64,000 bases of DNA. It comes from Charina bottae (taxonomy: Eukaryota; Chordata; Lepidosauria; Squamata; Charinaidae). The notes under the pieces are model-generated. The model was not told the DNA's origin, did no database searches, and worked only from the letters and a program-made list of their open reading frames with translations. Shown piece after piece: positions 23,941 to 35,993 of this stretch. Location: NCBI GenBank assembly GCA_023362775.1, contig JALMGJ010000002.1:70347414-70411413 (forward strand), in the 5' to 3' direction. A program made the position numbers and the translations under genes. Position 1 is the first letter of the stretch; the number at the start of each line of letters is the position of its first letter.

Positions 23941-26900
23941 TAGCATTTGTATTACAAGTGAGGAACCTTTGATCCACATGCTCTGGTATCCATTCTTCAG
24001 TTTACATTACACCAATTAGACTTAGCAAAAGCCTTCCAGCATACCAAGGTGAACGGCTTTTTAAAGGGCTACAGTTTCTTGTTTACAAGGCTACAGCGGG
24101 AAAGGATAAGTTTACCATTCTCCTTTAACATGTTGCAACACTCCCCCATGATGTCTCTGTACAGCAATGAGATTTGAATAAAACCTTTTCTTGAAATCAG
24201 TGAAAGAAGGTTTTTTCCAAATCCAGTTGCCATATGGGGAAAAATCTGTGGGAAGGCCCTGTCACAGCCAGGAAGAGAAGGGTTAATCTCCTCCCTATAG
24301 GTTGTGACACCTCCTAATAAATCTGAACTGCCAAAGCTTTCTCTATTGGCTCCTGTGGAAAGCTTCAGCCAAGCATAATTGCAGTATGGATCAGTGATTG
24401 GGGGTACAGCTGTGGACAGCTAGTGCTGCTTTCATTCTTGGGGGGAAAGCCTTTTTTCCCAAGCTTAATGGCAATTGCGGGGAGGAGGTGTGAGATGGAA
24501 TGAATAGGGGTATTATATGCTGGATGAGTGTATGAATAATTATGTAGGCCTCCCTTGGAGTCACAGGGTAGAACCTGCAGGTCAGTCAATGACAAGGGGA
24601 AAAGAGAGCCAAGGCAAGGTTGCATTGTATAATATTTCTAGGCATTAAAGAACATGCACACCCCTTTACCTGAATTATATCAGTATGAAAGAGAACTTCA
24701 CATTCCTTCAGGATTGTCATTAAAGAGCAGGTTCCTAAAACCTCTGACTGTATCATTCTTAATACCTCTCTGGAGCCACTAAAAGAACAGCAGAAGGTTG
24801 ATAGCATTTTGCTGCATTTTAGTTGGGAATGATTTGGAGCTGCTCAGATCTAGAGTGTATTAAGTGATGAAAAAAGTCCTGCACAGACAGAAAGACTGGG
24901 AAGGGTTGTATTAGAGTATAAGGACACCTGATCAACATAATTTTGCTTCCAGCTCATAAAACATCAAAACTGATGTAAGAGACTTCCTCTCACAGCTTGT
25001 TTTTTTCCCCAAGGCCAGTTTTCAACCCACAACAGCAAACCATACAGCTTACATATTAAGTCAGATGCACTCAAAATGGACACAGCCCCAGTGGGCGTTT
25101 GGTTGGAGATTACAAAGCAGAGAATACAACATCTAGTTGGAAATTATGAAATGTCATGTTGTACACCAAAATGATTCTTATGGAAGAATGAGGGCAAGGT
25201 GTTAACATTGGTAACTGTAATTCTTTATCTATTCTTGCAGTAAAGAAAATAGCAGAATAAATTATTTCTGAACAAGTGCAGGTGAAGTTTTATTTTTCCC
25301 ATCTTTTTCCTCAGTGGTCTCCCATCCCAGGCCCAAATTTACTTAGCTTCAGTATCATCTGATCATAAAAATCTTACAATAAAGATTGGAACATTAACCA
25401 AAAACCACAGTCCCTACATCTTCCCCACTGGGTACAGGTCACTGCGCATACAGGTGGCATTTAAAAAATAACAACAGCATGATTCCATCTTAGCATCATA
25501 AACCAAACCTGGGAACATTTACTGGGTAACATCACCTTCAGAAGCTGCACCCCCAGATTTACTGCACCCTCTGCCTGAAAGCCCCATTCCCACTTGCCAG
25601 CTAGGCATGTGTACTTGCCAACAGGAAGTCAGTTCTCTCCACAAACATGGCCACCATGGTTACAGGACTTCGCAAACCCTCTAGGCAGACGCCTTGGAGC
25701 TGAGCCCAGGTCTGCAATGGACTGCATTATATATTCTTAAAAAGGACAAAATAAATAAATAAACTTTGCCCAAAGCATTTGGATGCAGCATGGCAATTCA
25801 GAGAGCAAAGCAAAGAGGCCTAAAAATACATTCCATTCTTCTAGCAGGGCAAAAAAGTAAACAGTGCCAAACTTCCTAAGAGGAAAGCGGAGGATGGGGG
25901 GCGGCAGGGAGGAGAGGGACAGAGTCTGACTCAGACAGCAATGCTACAACGGATGCGGCAGCTCCTTGAGAAGCAGAGGAAGACAACACAGAAGAACACT
26001 GAAATCAAAGAAGGCTGAAACCCAAATGGAAGAAAGTGTGTGTCTGGGCCTGCACTTGTCTGACACAATCGTAAGAAATGTGCAGTAAGAAATGGGACAT
26101 CAGACGGCAATCTGGCCACATGGCTTGCAGAACCAATAATCTCCCTTTCACCCCAGGCTAGAAAGGAAATCTGCTGGGAGCTCCACCTTTAAAAATGGCC
26201 GAGAGAGACTTCTTTCAAACACAGGTCACAGCTGTTCTATGAACTGCATTGGCTAAGACTGCTGCCTTGCTGCAGCCACTATACCCACAAACTTCCAAAG
26301 AGCCTTATTTTTAAACCTGAAAAGCCACTGGACTTGCCTTCCTAATGCCTGGATCCCAGTCTTCTCCTAATAAAGGTGGTAGAAAAAGCTACTCACCAGT
26401 CTTGCCCTTCTATTCCCTCTTTGAAACTCAAAAGAGAACCCAGAGTACTAAAAGCCGCTTGTGACTCTTCAAGCAGAGCTAAATAGTTTGGTGCCTACGT
26501 AATGTTTTCAAATCTCTTGACCACACTTAAGTTATCTAGAGTGACCCTCATGCTCCTCCCTTTCTTCCACCCTTGGGGTTTGCCTCTCCTCCCTTCTCCC
26601 CCTTAAATTTCTTCTTCCTTTCCCTTCTGAGCAAGAACTACATCCATGCTAAGCCATATTTAAGCAATAGTAGCTGTGCTGGCTGTGAGGAAAAACATCT
26701 CAAAATTCCATAGCGACAATGTCTTTGAAACACCCGCCAAAGGTTTATACTATTTGCAGGCTTTAGATTTTCTTAGAAACTTTCTTCAGGCACCAGGTTT
26801 GAAAGGCAAGAAAAGACAGATTGCGGGAGAGGCTGTATCTTACAGTTTCTATCATAAAGGAAATGAAAGTCTCTCTACAAATGGAGTCATATCAGGTACA

Positions 26901-29277
26901 GAGGGGTGTTAGATACAAATGTACACTTCCCAAATGTAGACATCATTTAAGGTTTCAAATCAGAAACAGAATGGAAAGCCTAGATACAAGTTGATTTAAA
27001 TCTTGTAAGAAACCAATAGTCCTTGATTTGGCCCGGATTCAAAATTTATGGTATGAAATCCACAACCACCTTGAAATTTGCTAGTCTCTGATATGTATTG
27101 ATCTGAAGACGTTGCTTTGTTAACTCTTTCAGATACAGTAGCAAAGTGAAGCAAAGAGAATGAGACATGATCTAGAACAACACACCTTCATTTAAAGACT
27201 TCCTCTATAATCTAAATATTGTGATTTATATTCTATTCAATCTAGAAGCCTTTCCTGTCCCTTTCCAGTTGAATATTTATCAAATACTGAAGCACTGGTT
27301 CAGAAGTTATAACCGCTGCTTACTTCCTCCTTCCCTGCCACTTTAGCAATACAAGAAAAGCCAAGCCTCTGAATATGAAGACAAAACAATACTGCATGTG
27401 AACATCATGTTTAGACTAAGAAATAAGATGCTCAGAAGATGTCATGATACTGTGTTGTGATTCATTTGCTCCAAATGAAAGCATCAATGGCAACTCATCC
27501 GCAAGGGCGCTATTCAGCTTAATTAACAGTCACAGCATTATTATTGTTGTTGTTATTGCTATTAATATAGCTTTTGTCTAGATGGCTCTTTTCAGAGTAG
27601 CAAAACAAAAATGTCAGGTTCCTTGCACAGGGGACAGGGAGGGTACGGGAAGATTAAAAAGCCAGCAGGAAGACTGGGAGATGTAAGTGTAGCAAGGGAT
27701 GAATTTCGAGTAAATGCAGTTGCTTTTTTTAGACTTCATTTTGGTTGCCACAGATGAGAATTATCTGGTGACCCGTTCTGCCCAGTGACTCAAAGTGTTT
27801 ATTAATGTTTATCACAAGGAACTTTGCAACAACTCTGTTGTGTGCATCACTAGTGCCGTTAGAACCTCAGAAAGCAAACGTTGAGATGGAGTTCTTTCCA
27901 AGAGGTTGAATGTTTGAGCAGTAACTCATTTCAAAGTCTTCAGGATCCAAGGTTAAGCTAAGGCAAGATTCGCACAAAAATCACAGTAAAATAATGGAAA
28001 TAAGCCATAAGCAGAATCTTTATCTTTTCAGATACTTTCTACCTTCCATGTGCTCAGAGCCAACTCTAAAGCAGCTCCACCTTGCTTTTTTACTGTGATT
28101 CCAGAAAGGCTATTCTTGAACCATCTCCCCACTACATTCACAAAATCGTACAAAAGATCCAATGACATTTTGCTCCTATCTGTAACTCTCCCATCTTCAA
28201 TCATTTTTCATTTTGGAGAAAACCCATTACGAAAAATATGTAATAACTGAGCAATGTTTTTTGACTGGCAGCATTGGAAGCTCTCCAACAAGGAGCACAC
28301 CCGACTAAAAGCATATACTGGTGCTAGAAAAAAGAAACTGCTAGCAAGAAACAACTTAATCTTGCTGTTTAACTCAATGTACTTCCATTTGCAGATTCTC
28401 CCTCAATGGCCTATCAAAATCCGTCACTAGATATTAGCAAAACATTTCTGTCAGTTGCACTCATAGAAGAAAGTGTGTTTTTCAGAGCAGCATTAGCATT
28501 ATTATTGATGTACATATTGGCAGGGTTAACACTCTGAGCTAAGTCATAATGCGGTTTGCTTGATTTCAGCTTAATGGGTTATCTGAACCAGGCCATTATA
28601 AGCTCTGGTTAATGACTTAGTTTACACTTACCAGAGTGAGTTGTTCATGAAAATGTAGTATAGAGCTATCTCTCACCAATGAGAGATTCATATCATTCAC
28701 AGTAGATATGAACATTGCCTAATCTAAACCACTCTATCATACAAAGAAAGCTTGTTGCTAACCCAGAAACTCAGCACCACCTGGGAGCATCCAAAAGTAT
28801 AGGAAGTTAGAACACTATTTAAATGGTGTTTGGAAGCATCAGAAAGGAAACAGAAAACGGAACCAAGCGTACATCATATGCTGACTAAGCAGCAAAATGG
28901 CTAGCTTTACTTATGAAATCTTGCGAAGTCTTAGGACGAAGCAGTATTTAAATTGATGTAATAAATAAATCAAATAAAAAGTCTATGTAAATTGGTACAT
29001 AAAGGTGAGTCTGGATGGACAAATATGCAGACCGTCCTGTGATTTAAGGACAGAGGGACCAGAGATGTCGTTTGGTTTAGATTTACAGAGGCCTTGGACT
29101 TCTGCTTCCTGGACAATGCAGCACCTCAAGTGAACAAAGTTTACAACTCCAACTATCAACACCACATTTGGGGAGAAGGAGGGAGGAGACAGAAAGAAAA
29201 ACTCTCTGAGATGAAATAAAAGCTATTCCATAGAATTTTAAAAGGGCATGACGAAAAGATTCCTAATCTCCTACTTC
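23941..29277. other. Large unique intronic block
   Basis: Over 5 kb with no clear transposon, the cleanest unique stretch in the intron. About 28540-28640 is rich in TTAATG/ATTA words. No exon was recognised on either strand. Confidence 0.4.
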
Positions 29278-29955
29278 ATTATTTATTTATTTATTTATTT
29301 ATATGTTAACTTGTATTACCGCTCCATCTCCCCCGAGGGGGACTCTGGGCGGTTTACAGTACAACAATTTAAAATCTTTAAAAGTAACTACAATTTAAAA
29401 TACATTACAAAACTAATACATTAAATATAAAAATCCAATAGGCGATAGATTATCCAAGAAACAAAGGGGCCTCTCAGAGCCACAAGAGAAAGTGAGAAAG
29501 AAATTACATGGCATGGGTCCAGGTTACCTGAGGGACCATCTCATCCCCATGACCCCATCTGTAAAAGAATTTCATCTGGCGGGGTCCAGGAAGCGGGCCT
29601 TCTCTGCAGTGGCCCCCGCCCTCTGGAACACTCTGCCCTCAGGGGTGAGACAGGCCCCATCGCTCCTGGCCTTCCGGAAGAACCTGAAGACTTGGCTCTG
29701 CCGTCTCGCTTGGGGCGGGAAGGGGAGTAGTTATTCCTGGGGGTGGCTGGCGCCTTAGAGCTCTCCTCACTGATTAAGATCTTTTTTAGCCACTTGGATT
29801 TTATATTTATTCTTACTTTTATATTTATATTTGGAAATAGTGTATTTATATTTTAGATGTTTTTATCTCTGTTGTTTTAAAGTGTTTGCTATTGTAAACC
29901 ACCCAGAGTCCCCCTTTTCTGGGGGAGATGGGCGGTGGCAAAATTTGAAAAATAA

Positions 29956-29990
<35 letters not shown>

Positions 29991-29991
29991 A
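29278..29991 (+). mobile_element. CR1/L2-like LINE 3' end with inverted 5' part
   Basis: 29278 to about 29470 is the 3' tail in reverse (TTATTTATTT, then CCATCTCCCCC and GGGCGGTTTACAG). From about 29492 the plus strand encodes HGMGPGYLRDHLIPM, SAVAPALWNTLPSGVRQAP and FRKNLKTWL, an RT C-terminal region, up to a stop at 29758. A plus-strand 3' UTR ends GGGGGAGATGGGCGG plus an AAAT run. The inverted left part suggests twin priming. Confidence 0.8.
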
Positions 29992-29994
29992 TAG

Positions 29995-30031
<37 letters not shown>
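29992..30031. repeat. (AACT)n microsatellite
   Basis: About ten CTAA units directly after the AAAT run of the LINE tail. Confidence 0.95.
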
Positions 30032-30558
30032 GTTCCAAATGGAGAAGAGACCTCAGTTACTGAATAGAGTTTATAGGTAATCTTGCACCAAATGAAAACA
30101 TGAAGAGAGATATATCCTCAGACTACAGTACTTCTAAAAAGTTTACTCAGCATACAGACTCCTTTAAGTAAATATTCTGTTGATACATCATGGTATATAG
30201 GAACTGGTACCCTGAGCCTTTGTTTCTTGACAGTGGCTTGTTGAGTTTGGTTCCAAATATGATTTCCAATAATGGTTAAAAGCAAATGTACTTAACTATA
30301 AGCTTTAACCATGATTAAGGCCAGGGCAAATTGGTGAGGGAAAACATGCCATCTGTGGCTAGCTCCTTATCTATCACGCATGGATCAGCATCTCTGCACC
30401 TTCAACAGCTTTATCTTACTACTACTCTATACAGGCATGATACGATGATTCTTTTGACTTCTTCAGAAACAAAGTCTAATATCAAGCAATAACAGTGCAA
30501 TAGAGTCATTTAAACCTGCTGTTATAATTAGAACTGTAATATCCATGATCCAGTAAGG

Positions 30559-30897
30559 CATAGCTTTCCAAACTGTGTGTCGCGACACACTACTGTGTCG
30601 CCCGCGGGGCCCAGGTGTGCCGCACGAAAACCCGGAAGCGCTGATGGCGCGGCAGTCTGCGCGGCAGCAGCGGTGGGCCATCAGCGCTTCCAGGTTTTCG
30701 TGCGGCACACCAGGACACTGCTGCTGCCACCGCCACGCATGAAAACCCAAAAGCGCCGCGGTAGTGGCGGGCGAAAACCCGGAAGAGCCGCCGCTGTGGC
30801 AGCGCACAAAAACCCAGAAGTGCCACGCTGGTGGCGCTTCCGGGTTTTCGCACGCCGCCATTGGTGTCTCGCCAGCTGAAAAGTTTGGAAAGCCCTG
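30559..30897. mobile_element. Non-autonomous hAT transposon, copy C (339 bp)
   Basis: TIRs CATAGCTTTCCAAACT and AGTTTGGAAAGCCCTG, with identical 8-bp duplications CAGTAAGG (30551-30558, 30898-30905). The subterminal palindrome is TGTGTCGCGACACA. The interior is CpG-rich and folds back: GAAAACCCGGAAGCGC and its inverse recur, for example around 30625-30645 and 30680-30702. No protein is recognised in the overlapping frames. Confidence 0.93.
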
Positions 30898-31133
30898 CAG
30901 TAAGGCATGACAAAGGTAGCTGTGTGATTTGATAAGTAAGAAAAATGTATGATTTTTCATCCTCAACCCACATTCATTAATGAGCAAATAAGGGGCAGTA
31001 GGTCTAACTTTCAGACCACAGGTTCTCGGGATCCCAGATACATTTATTATATAATTTAGCTGGTAAATCACTATTTCATAATGTACCAACTGATGTATAG
31101 AAGCAGATTTATGGGAAAAATCTTTAAATGTTA

Positions 31134-31194
31134 TTTATTTATTTATCACATTTATATCCCGCCCATCTCCCTCACAAGGAGGGACCCTGGGCGG
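31134..31194 (-). mobile_element. 61-bp LINE 3'-end micro-insertion
   Basis: Only the last 61 bp of a CR1/L2-like LINE, tail first (TTTATTTATTTATC), then CCCGCCCATCTCC and CCCTGGGCGG. It is bracketed by 10-bp duplications TTAAATGTTA at 31124-31133 and 31195-31204. Confidence 0.85.
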
Positions 31195-32301
31195 TTAAAT
31201 GTTAAAGATGTTAATGTAATGCTGAACTATATACCATAGCTTTGGAATTTGACTGTTTATCAGGAATTATGGTCGTATTGACCATAATTAGGGGATGGCT
31301 AAAAGAATTATATTGAGAAATTGGAAAAAGTGATATTGTTCCAGATGTCAAAGAATAATTGTCAGAAACGTGTGATCTATCTGTTTTGGTAAAGGCAGTT
31401 TTTTCTACGAATCAAAGGATGTTACTATGTCAGAGATTTTGGGATATCTTACAATAATATTTTGTATTGTTCATAATATACAAGTGAATTCATAAACCAG
31501 TGACTATTGATAAGTGTAAAATATAAGGTAGATTTCTTTTTTATTTTCTTTCTTAATTATATTTTAACTGTTTTCTTTTCTTTTTAAGATTAAAGATTGT
31601 CTTGTTAATTGTGCATGTATAAACTATATAAATCAATAGCATTTTTTAAAAAAACTAACCTCTTCAAAATACTCCATTTCTTATTGTAAACCCCGTTTCC
31701 CTTTCCAAAGATGAGAAAGCCCCGTCAGAGAACTCAACCAAGGCTTGTGCTACAGGCAGCTTCTCTTTTGAATCAGGGGCTGTCTAGCAGTTTCATTCAG
31801 AGCTGAAACCTTTTCCCTGCACATTCCACCGTCTGTCGGGTATCCCACAGGGAGTCACCCTTTGGTCCCATGATGTGATCGGCAGAGAAAATCTCTCTTC
31901 CACCTTGTCTTTGGTATTCACTACCCATTCAGGAGGTCATTTGTACAGATATCCCAAAGCTCAGAGCTGGAAAAGGGCTGAGAGAAAGAGGGCTAAACAG
32001 GGAACTCATGAGAGGCCCTTTCATTGCTCAAGAGAAGGAACACAAGTCATGAGCTGGGAAGCTGATCCCATCATAGGCTGGAAGAAACAACGCTCATCTT
32101 ACAAATGAAGCTTCACTTCCTGGTTGATGTAACCTTTCATCTGGAAATTCCACCACCCCGCAACAAACATATTTATTCCTTTTAATCCTTTTAAAGCTTT
32201 ATAGCCGCTTTATTGCCTATGCATGCAATCCCATCACCTGATTACAATTTTTAAAACTCAAAATTAAGAGTTTTAATTTAAAATTTAATTCAAAATTAAG
32301 A

Positions 32302-32378
32302 GTTTCGCTACTGGCAAAACGTTAGGAACCAAATCTGCCAGAACACGGCCACACAGCCCGAAAAACACACAACCACCA
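32302..32378. mobile_element. 77-bp retro-insertion with 12-bp duplications
   Basis: GCAAAACGTTAGGAACC and ACACGGCCACACAGCCCG occur in a common reptile repeat, possibly a Penelope-like 3' end. TCAAAATTAAGA flanks it at 32290-32301 and 32379-32390. Confidence 0.75.
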
Positions 32379-32390
32379 TCAAAATTAAGA

Positions 32391-32690
32391 AATAATTTTA
32401 AAAATACATTGCTTTAAAACACACAATAATCATCAAGCAACGCTGAAAGAAGGGCCCTTGAGGAACATGGTCAGGCTGTGGTTGAGAAATAAATGAGACA
32501 TAATGCCAGGTCTTTGCTTGGTGCTGAAATAATGCCGGTGCCAGCCTGGTTCCAGGGAGCGGGCACTCCAAACCTGGGGTGCCGCCATGAAGAAGGCCCT
32601 CTCCTGTATCCCCCCTGCAATCCTTGCATCTTTTGCTGAGACAGACCCACATCCAACACGGTACAGCAGGAATCCAAACAGGAGATTACC
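32391..32690 (-). mobile_element. LINE-like 3' region, minus strand
   Basis: Minus-strand frame at 32398-32652 and the surrounding text resemble the CR1/L2-type 3' part found elsewhere in the window. The boundaries are soft. Confidence 0.5.
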
Positions 32691-32929
32691 AGAGCAGGGA
32701 CTACAATGGCCAGGCTGTCCTATCCAGGAAGGGTCACAATCAGCAGACTAAACACAATGCACTCCAGACCACTAATACTTCCTGAGCCTCAAATGACATA
32801 GATTAACCCAGGAGTAAACCACAGCTTTGCACCTACTCCTACAAGGGGAATACAACCCACACAGAGTCGGAGACCTACTTGATTCTCAGAGCTCTGAACA
32901 GCCAAATCTACTGAGGCTCTGTTTGGTCA

Positions 32930-33294
32930 TGTCAGAGTTCAGCAGACCTCTGCCATTCAGCTCGACAGGGATGTGGATTAAGGGTAGTTAAAAACTGAGG
33001 CAGGGGAGAGAACCGCGGCGAAGGGAAAGCCACCAGCAACGATGTGTGAACTCAACAGCTCCAGGAAGGACTGTCTGAGCACCCGGGGACCTGCAGGTTA
33101 CACGTGTCGACAAACATGGACAATGGGGAGGGGACGTTTAAATATACTGTAATCTGCCATGCTTAGCCTTTCAAGTCTTTGTTCGTGTTAAGCCTCCATG
33201 CACCGGAATAAACCCTTTTGCTTCTTAGAAATATCACGTCTGTTGTTTACTCAAGAGAAAGGGGTTTTAGGGCATCAGAGAGGAGCACCTTACA
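32930..33294 (+). mobile_element. Solo LTR (365 bp)
   Basis: Starts TGTCAG and ends TTACA, with identical 5-bp duplications GGTCA at 32925-32929 and 33295-33299. A TATA-like TTTAAATATA lies near 33138 and a polyadenylation signal AATAAA at 33207-33212, in the order expected of U3 and R. TG...CA ends with a 5-bp duplication indicate an LTR retroelement insertion later reduced by LTR recombination. No coding sequence remains. The family is not identified. Confidence 0.75.
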
Positions 33295-33299
33295 GGTCA

Positions 33300-34217
33300 G
33301 GATTCAGCTTCAGTATTGAGTCTCTTGTGCTCATCTGACTCAAGTGAATCAGTGCCAATCCCAAATTGGTAACAGCTTTCCCCGCAAAGCCTTATCTGAA
33401 AGATTTTTATCAGCCCTATTAACAGAATAAATACATTAACAGAAAGCGAGGGGCCAGCTTGCTTTGCAACCATTTGGCTACAGAAATAGACTCTATTAAA
33501 TGTTTTCCAGTAGCAAGAATTAAGAGATTTCACGCACTGCTTTTGATACTGCACCCAGGAATCTATACGTAACCTTATGATGGACTACACAATCCTATGC
33601 AACCAGGCCACCCTTACAGCACAAGTGGGCCACCTGGTTTCTGTTCCATGCTACACTTCCTCAGAGATAATCAGCTGGGGACAACATGCCTTGGGTGAGG
33701 CAATATTCCCTTCCTTTCTAACAGCCAGTTTTTTTCTCTTCCAGATATCCGGTTTCTTTTTCTTTCCAATATCCTATTTTCTATTTCCTCCACAGCAAAA
33801 ACAGAAAGTTGCCAGGACAGAGCCATCTGACTCCTGCCAGAGGTCTCTAATGATCACCCGCAGAGGACTTTTGAAATTGGCCAAGGGCCACCCATGGCCC
33901 AGAGTATGCACTGCTCGCCCTGTCCTACCAATAACCCCTACAGCAATGAAGAAATTTACTATGTGGAATCACATAGCAAAAGGACCCCGCTGCCAAACAC
34001 CAAATAAATGTTGATACAGAGCAGAAGTTAATACTGTCACATCAATACAAGTTGCTTGAGGCTCCCTCAAATTCATTGATTAACAAAAAAAGCACATTCT
34101 GAAACATCACCTTAGTAAGACAAAATACTGCAGCATGTAGCCAAATACAAAATACATTTAAGTCTAAAATGACATACTTCTGGCTTTTAATCCTCAAAAG
34201 TGTCTGTAAGTCTTGCA
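33300..34217. other. Intronic sequence, nothing recognised
   Basis: No supported gene. The 145-codon frame at 33577-34014 resembles nothing I know and sits in ordinary intronic sequence. Confidence 0.35.
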
Positions 34218-34337
34218 GAGAGATGAGAGATAGAGAGATAGAGATAGAGATAGAGATAGAGATAGAGATAGAGATAGAGATAGAGATAGAGAGAGATGAG
34301 AGATGAGAGATGAGAGATGAGAGATGAGAGAGAGATA
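34218..34337. repeat. (GATAGA)n / (GATGAGA)n microsatellite
   Basis: About ten GATAGA units bracketed by GAGATGAGA-type units. Confidence 0.95.
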
Positions 34338-34554
34338 GGCCTTGCACGTTCCAAACATCTTCTTCCCTCTGAATCTGATGCACTGCACAGCCTAATATTT
34401 ATATTCCATTGTTTTCTATAAAGTTCTGGGAAGCACGTGTCCCCAAAATAATCCTGTGGTGTTACGCTAGTGCCCTAAAGTAGTGTTAGCTACTTAAGGC
34501 CCACCAGTTGGGCTTTCAATCCAAAGAATTTTCCCAACCAATTTGAAAATTTAA

Positions 34555-34785
34555 AAGTCAAGTCTCCTTGGAGTTCTGCTCACCTCCTGGTGACTTTATG
34601 GACATTGTTTTGGCAACAGTAAGGAAGTGGTTTACCACTGCCAGGTTCTGAGATTCTTTTTTTTAATCTCCCATCCCTGGTGTATCCTGAATGTCTCCTC
34701 ATTCAAGTATTAGCCAAAATTAACTCTGCTAGCTTCCCAGACTAAAAGTCAACCAGGTTCCGTGATAACCCAGACTCTAGATGGT
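34555..34785 (-). mobile_element. 5S rRNA-derived SINE, copy 4
   Basis: Minus strand reads GGGAAGCTAGCAGAGTTAAT, then GGCTAATACTTGAATGAGGA, then the Bov-B-like tail (AAACCACTTCCTTACTG). Confidence 0.7.
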
Positions 34786-34805
34786 ACCTCATTCTGTCAT
34801 AAAAC

Positions 34806-34806
34806 C

Positions 34807-34855
<49 letters not shown>
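34806..34855. repeat. (AAT)n microsatellite
   Basis: About sixteen AAT units. Confidence 0.95.
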
Positions 34856-35670
34856 TAGTCTGCTCTTAATCCAATTTGTTATAGATAAAAGAAAATTTGA
34901 TGTATAAGAGCACTTTTACTATAAAGAAGATGACTAATAAAAAGCTGTATCAGGAAAGGAAAATTTAGGATTCTATTTCTTCTGTCAAAGAAAGAGGCAC
35001 ATGCTCCCTGGCCATCTGGTCTCTTTTCCATTACTCCAGAGTCACAGATGCTAATTTTTCCAGAAGTCACTGTGGTGTCCATACATAGATAATGACCAGA
35101 GATACAGTAAGTTTAGGATAACCCTTCTACAGAGCTGATAGCTTTGTTCCCCCAATCATAGGCAGCATTTTCGCACTGCTCTATGGTGCTCTGAAACTGC
35201 ACTCACTCTACCCTCCTTGAACCAATCAGTAGGCTCTCCCATTCGCCAATCGGAGATGTCCCCCCCCAAAAAAAAAAACCTTCCTGTTTTTTTCTTGCTG
35301 CAATTTCATTTTGAAGGAAAAGATTTTTTAAAAGCAAGTGATCACTATGCAATGACAGCACAGTAAGGATTTTTGATTCTATGTCTTTTTTCATCAGAAT
35401 CCCCATTTTGCCAAGTGCAATCGCAAGTACTGTTTGGCTGTACTAACTTTCCTAGAATTAATGCAAAAACGATATGGATATTCATGTACATTTCTCCTAA
35501 CGTTCACATTTTTGTATACACTTTCTCCACTTTCTGCATGCATTTTTTCCATAGTAAAGCTACTTTTGTTGGTTTGTTTGCAGTCATTGACCAGCAAAGT
35601 AGCTACAACACTAAAACAACACATAAAGGTAAAGGTAAAACAATGGTGAAAAATCCTATTGACAACTTAA

Positions 35671-35993
35671 AAAGGTAAAGGTTCCCCCCGCACATCTGTG
35701 CAGTCGTGTCCGACTCTAGGGGCCAGTGCTCATCTCTGTTTGTTAGCTGAAGAACCAGCGTTGTCCGAAGATGCTTCCACGGTCATGTGGCCGGCGTGAC
35801 GCGCGCGGAACGCTGTTATCTTCCCACCGAAGTGGCACCTATTCATCTACTTGCATTTGCATGCTTTCGAATTGCTAGGTTGGCAAGAGCTGGGGCTAGT
35901 GCGGGAGCTCACTCCGTCACGCAGGGCTAGGGATTCGAACTGCCAATCTTGCGACCTTCCGATCGACAAGCCTGGCGCCTTAACCGCTGAAGG
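35671..35993 (-). mobile_element. Sauria-type SINE, copy 1
   Basis: Displayed tail first: AGGTAAAGGTTCCCCC, GCAGTCGTGTCCGACTC, then CATTTGCATGCTTTCGAATT, and the tRNA-like head near 35930-35990 with B-box GGGATTCGAA. The head is slightly degraded. Confidence 0.9.

Noticed and set aside
29492..29758. Stand-alone gene with YLRDHL and LWNTLP motifs
   Set aside because: This is the RT C-terminal region of a LINE, repeated in other broken copies in the window.
30463..31089. 208-codon minus-strand frame
   Set aside because: Its central part is the hAT copy C fold-back; the Cys/Gly/Pro-rich repeats reflect GC-rich palindromes.
34042..34388. Ser-Ile and Ser-Leu rich frames
   Set aside because: They read through the GATAGA microsatellite.
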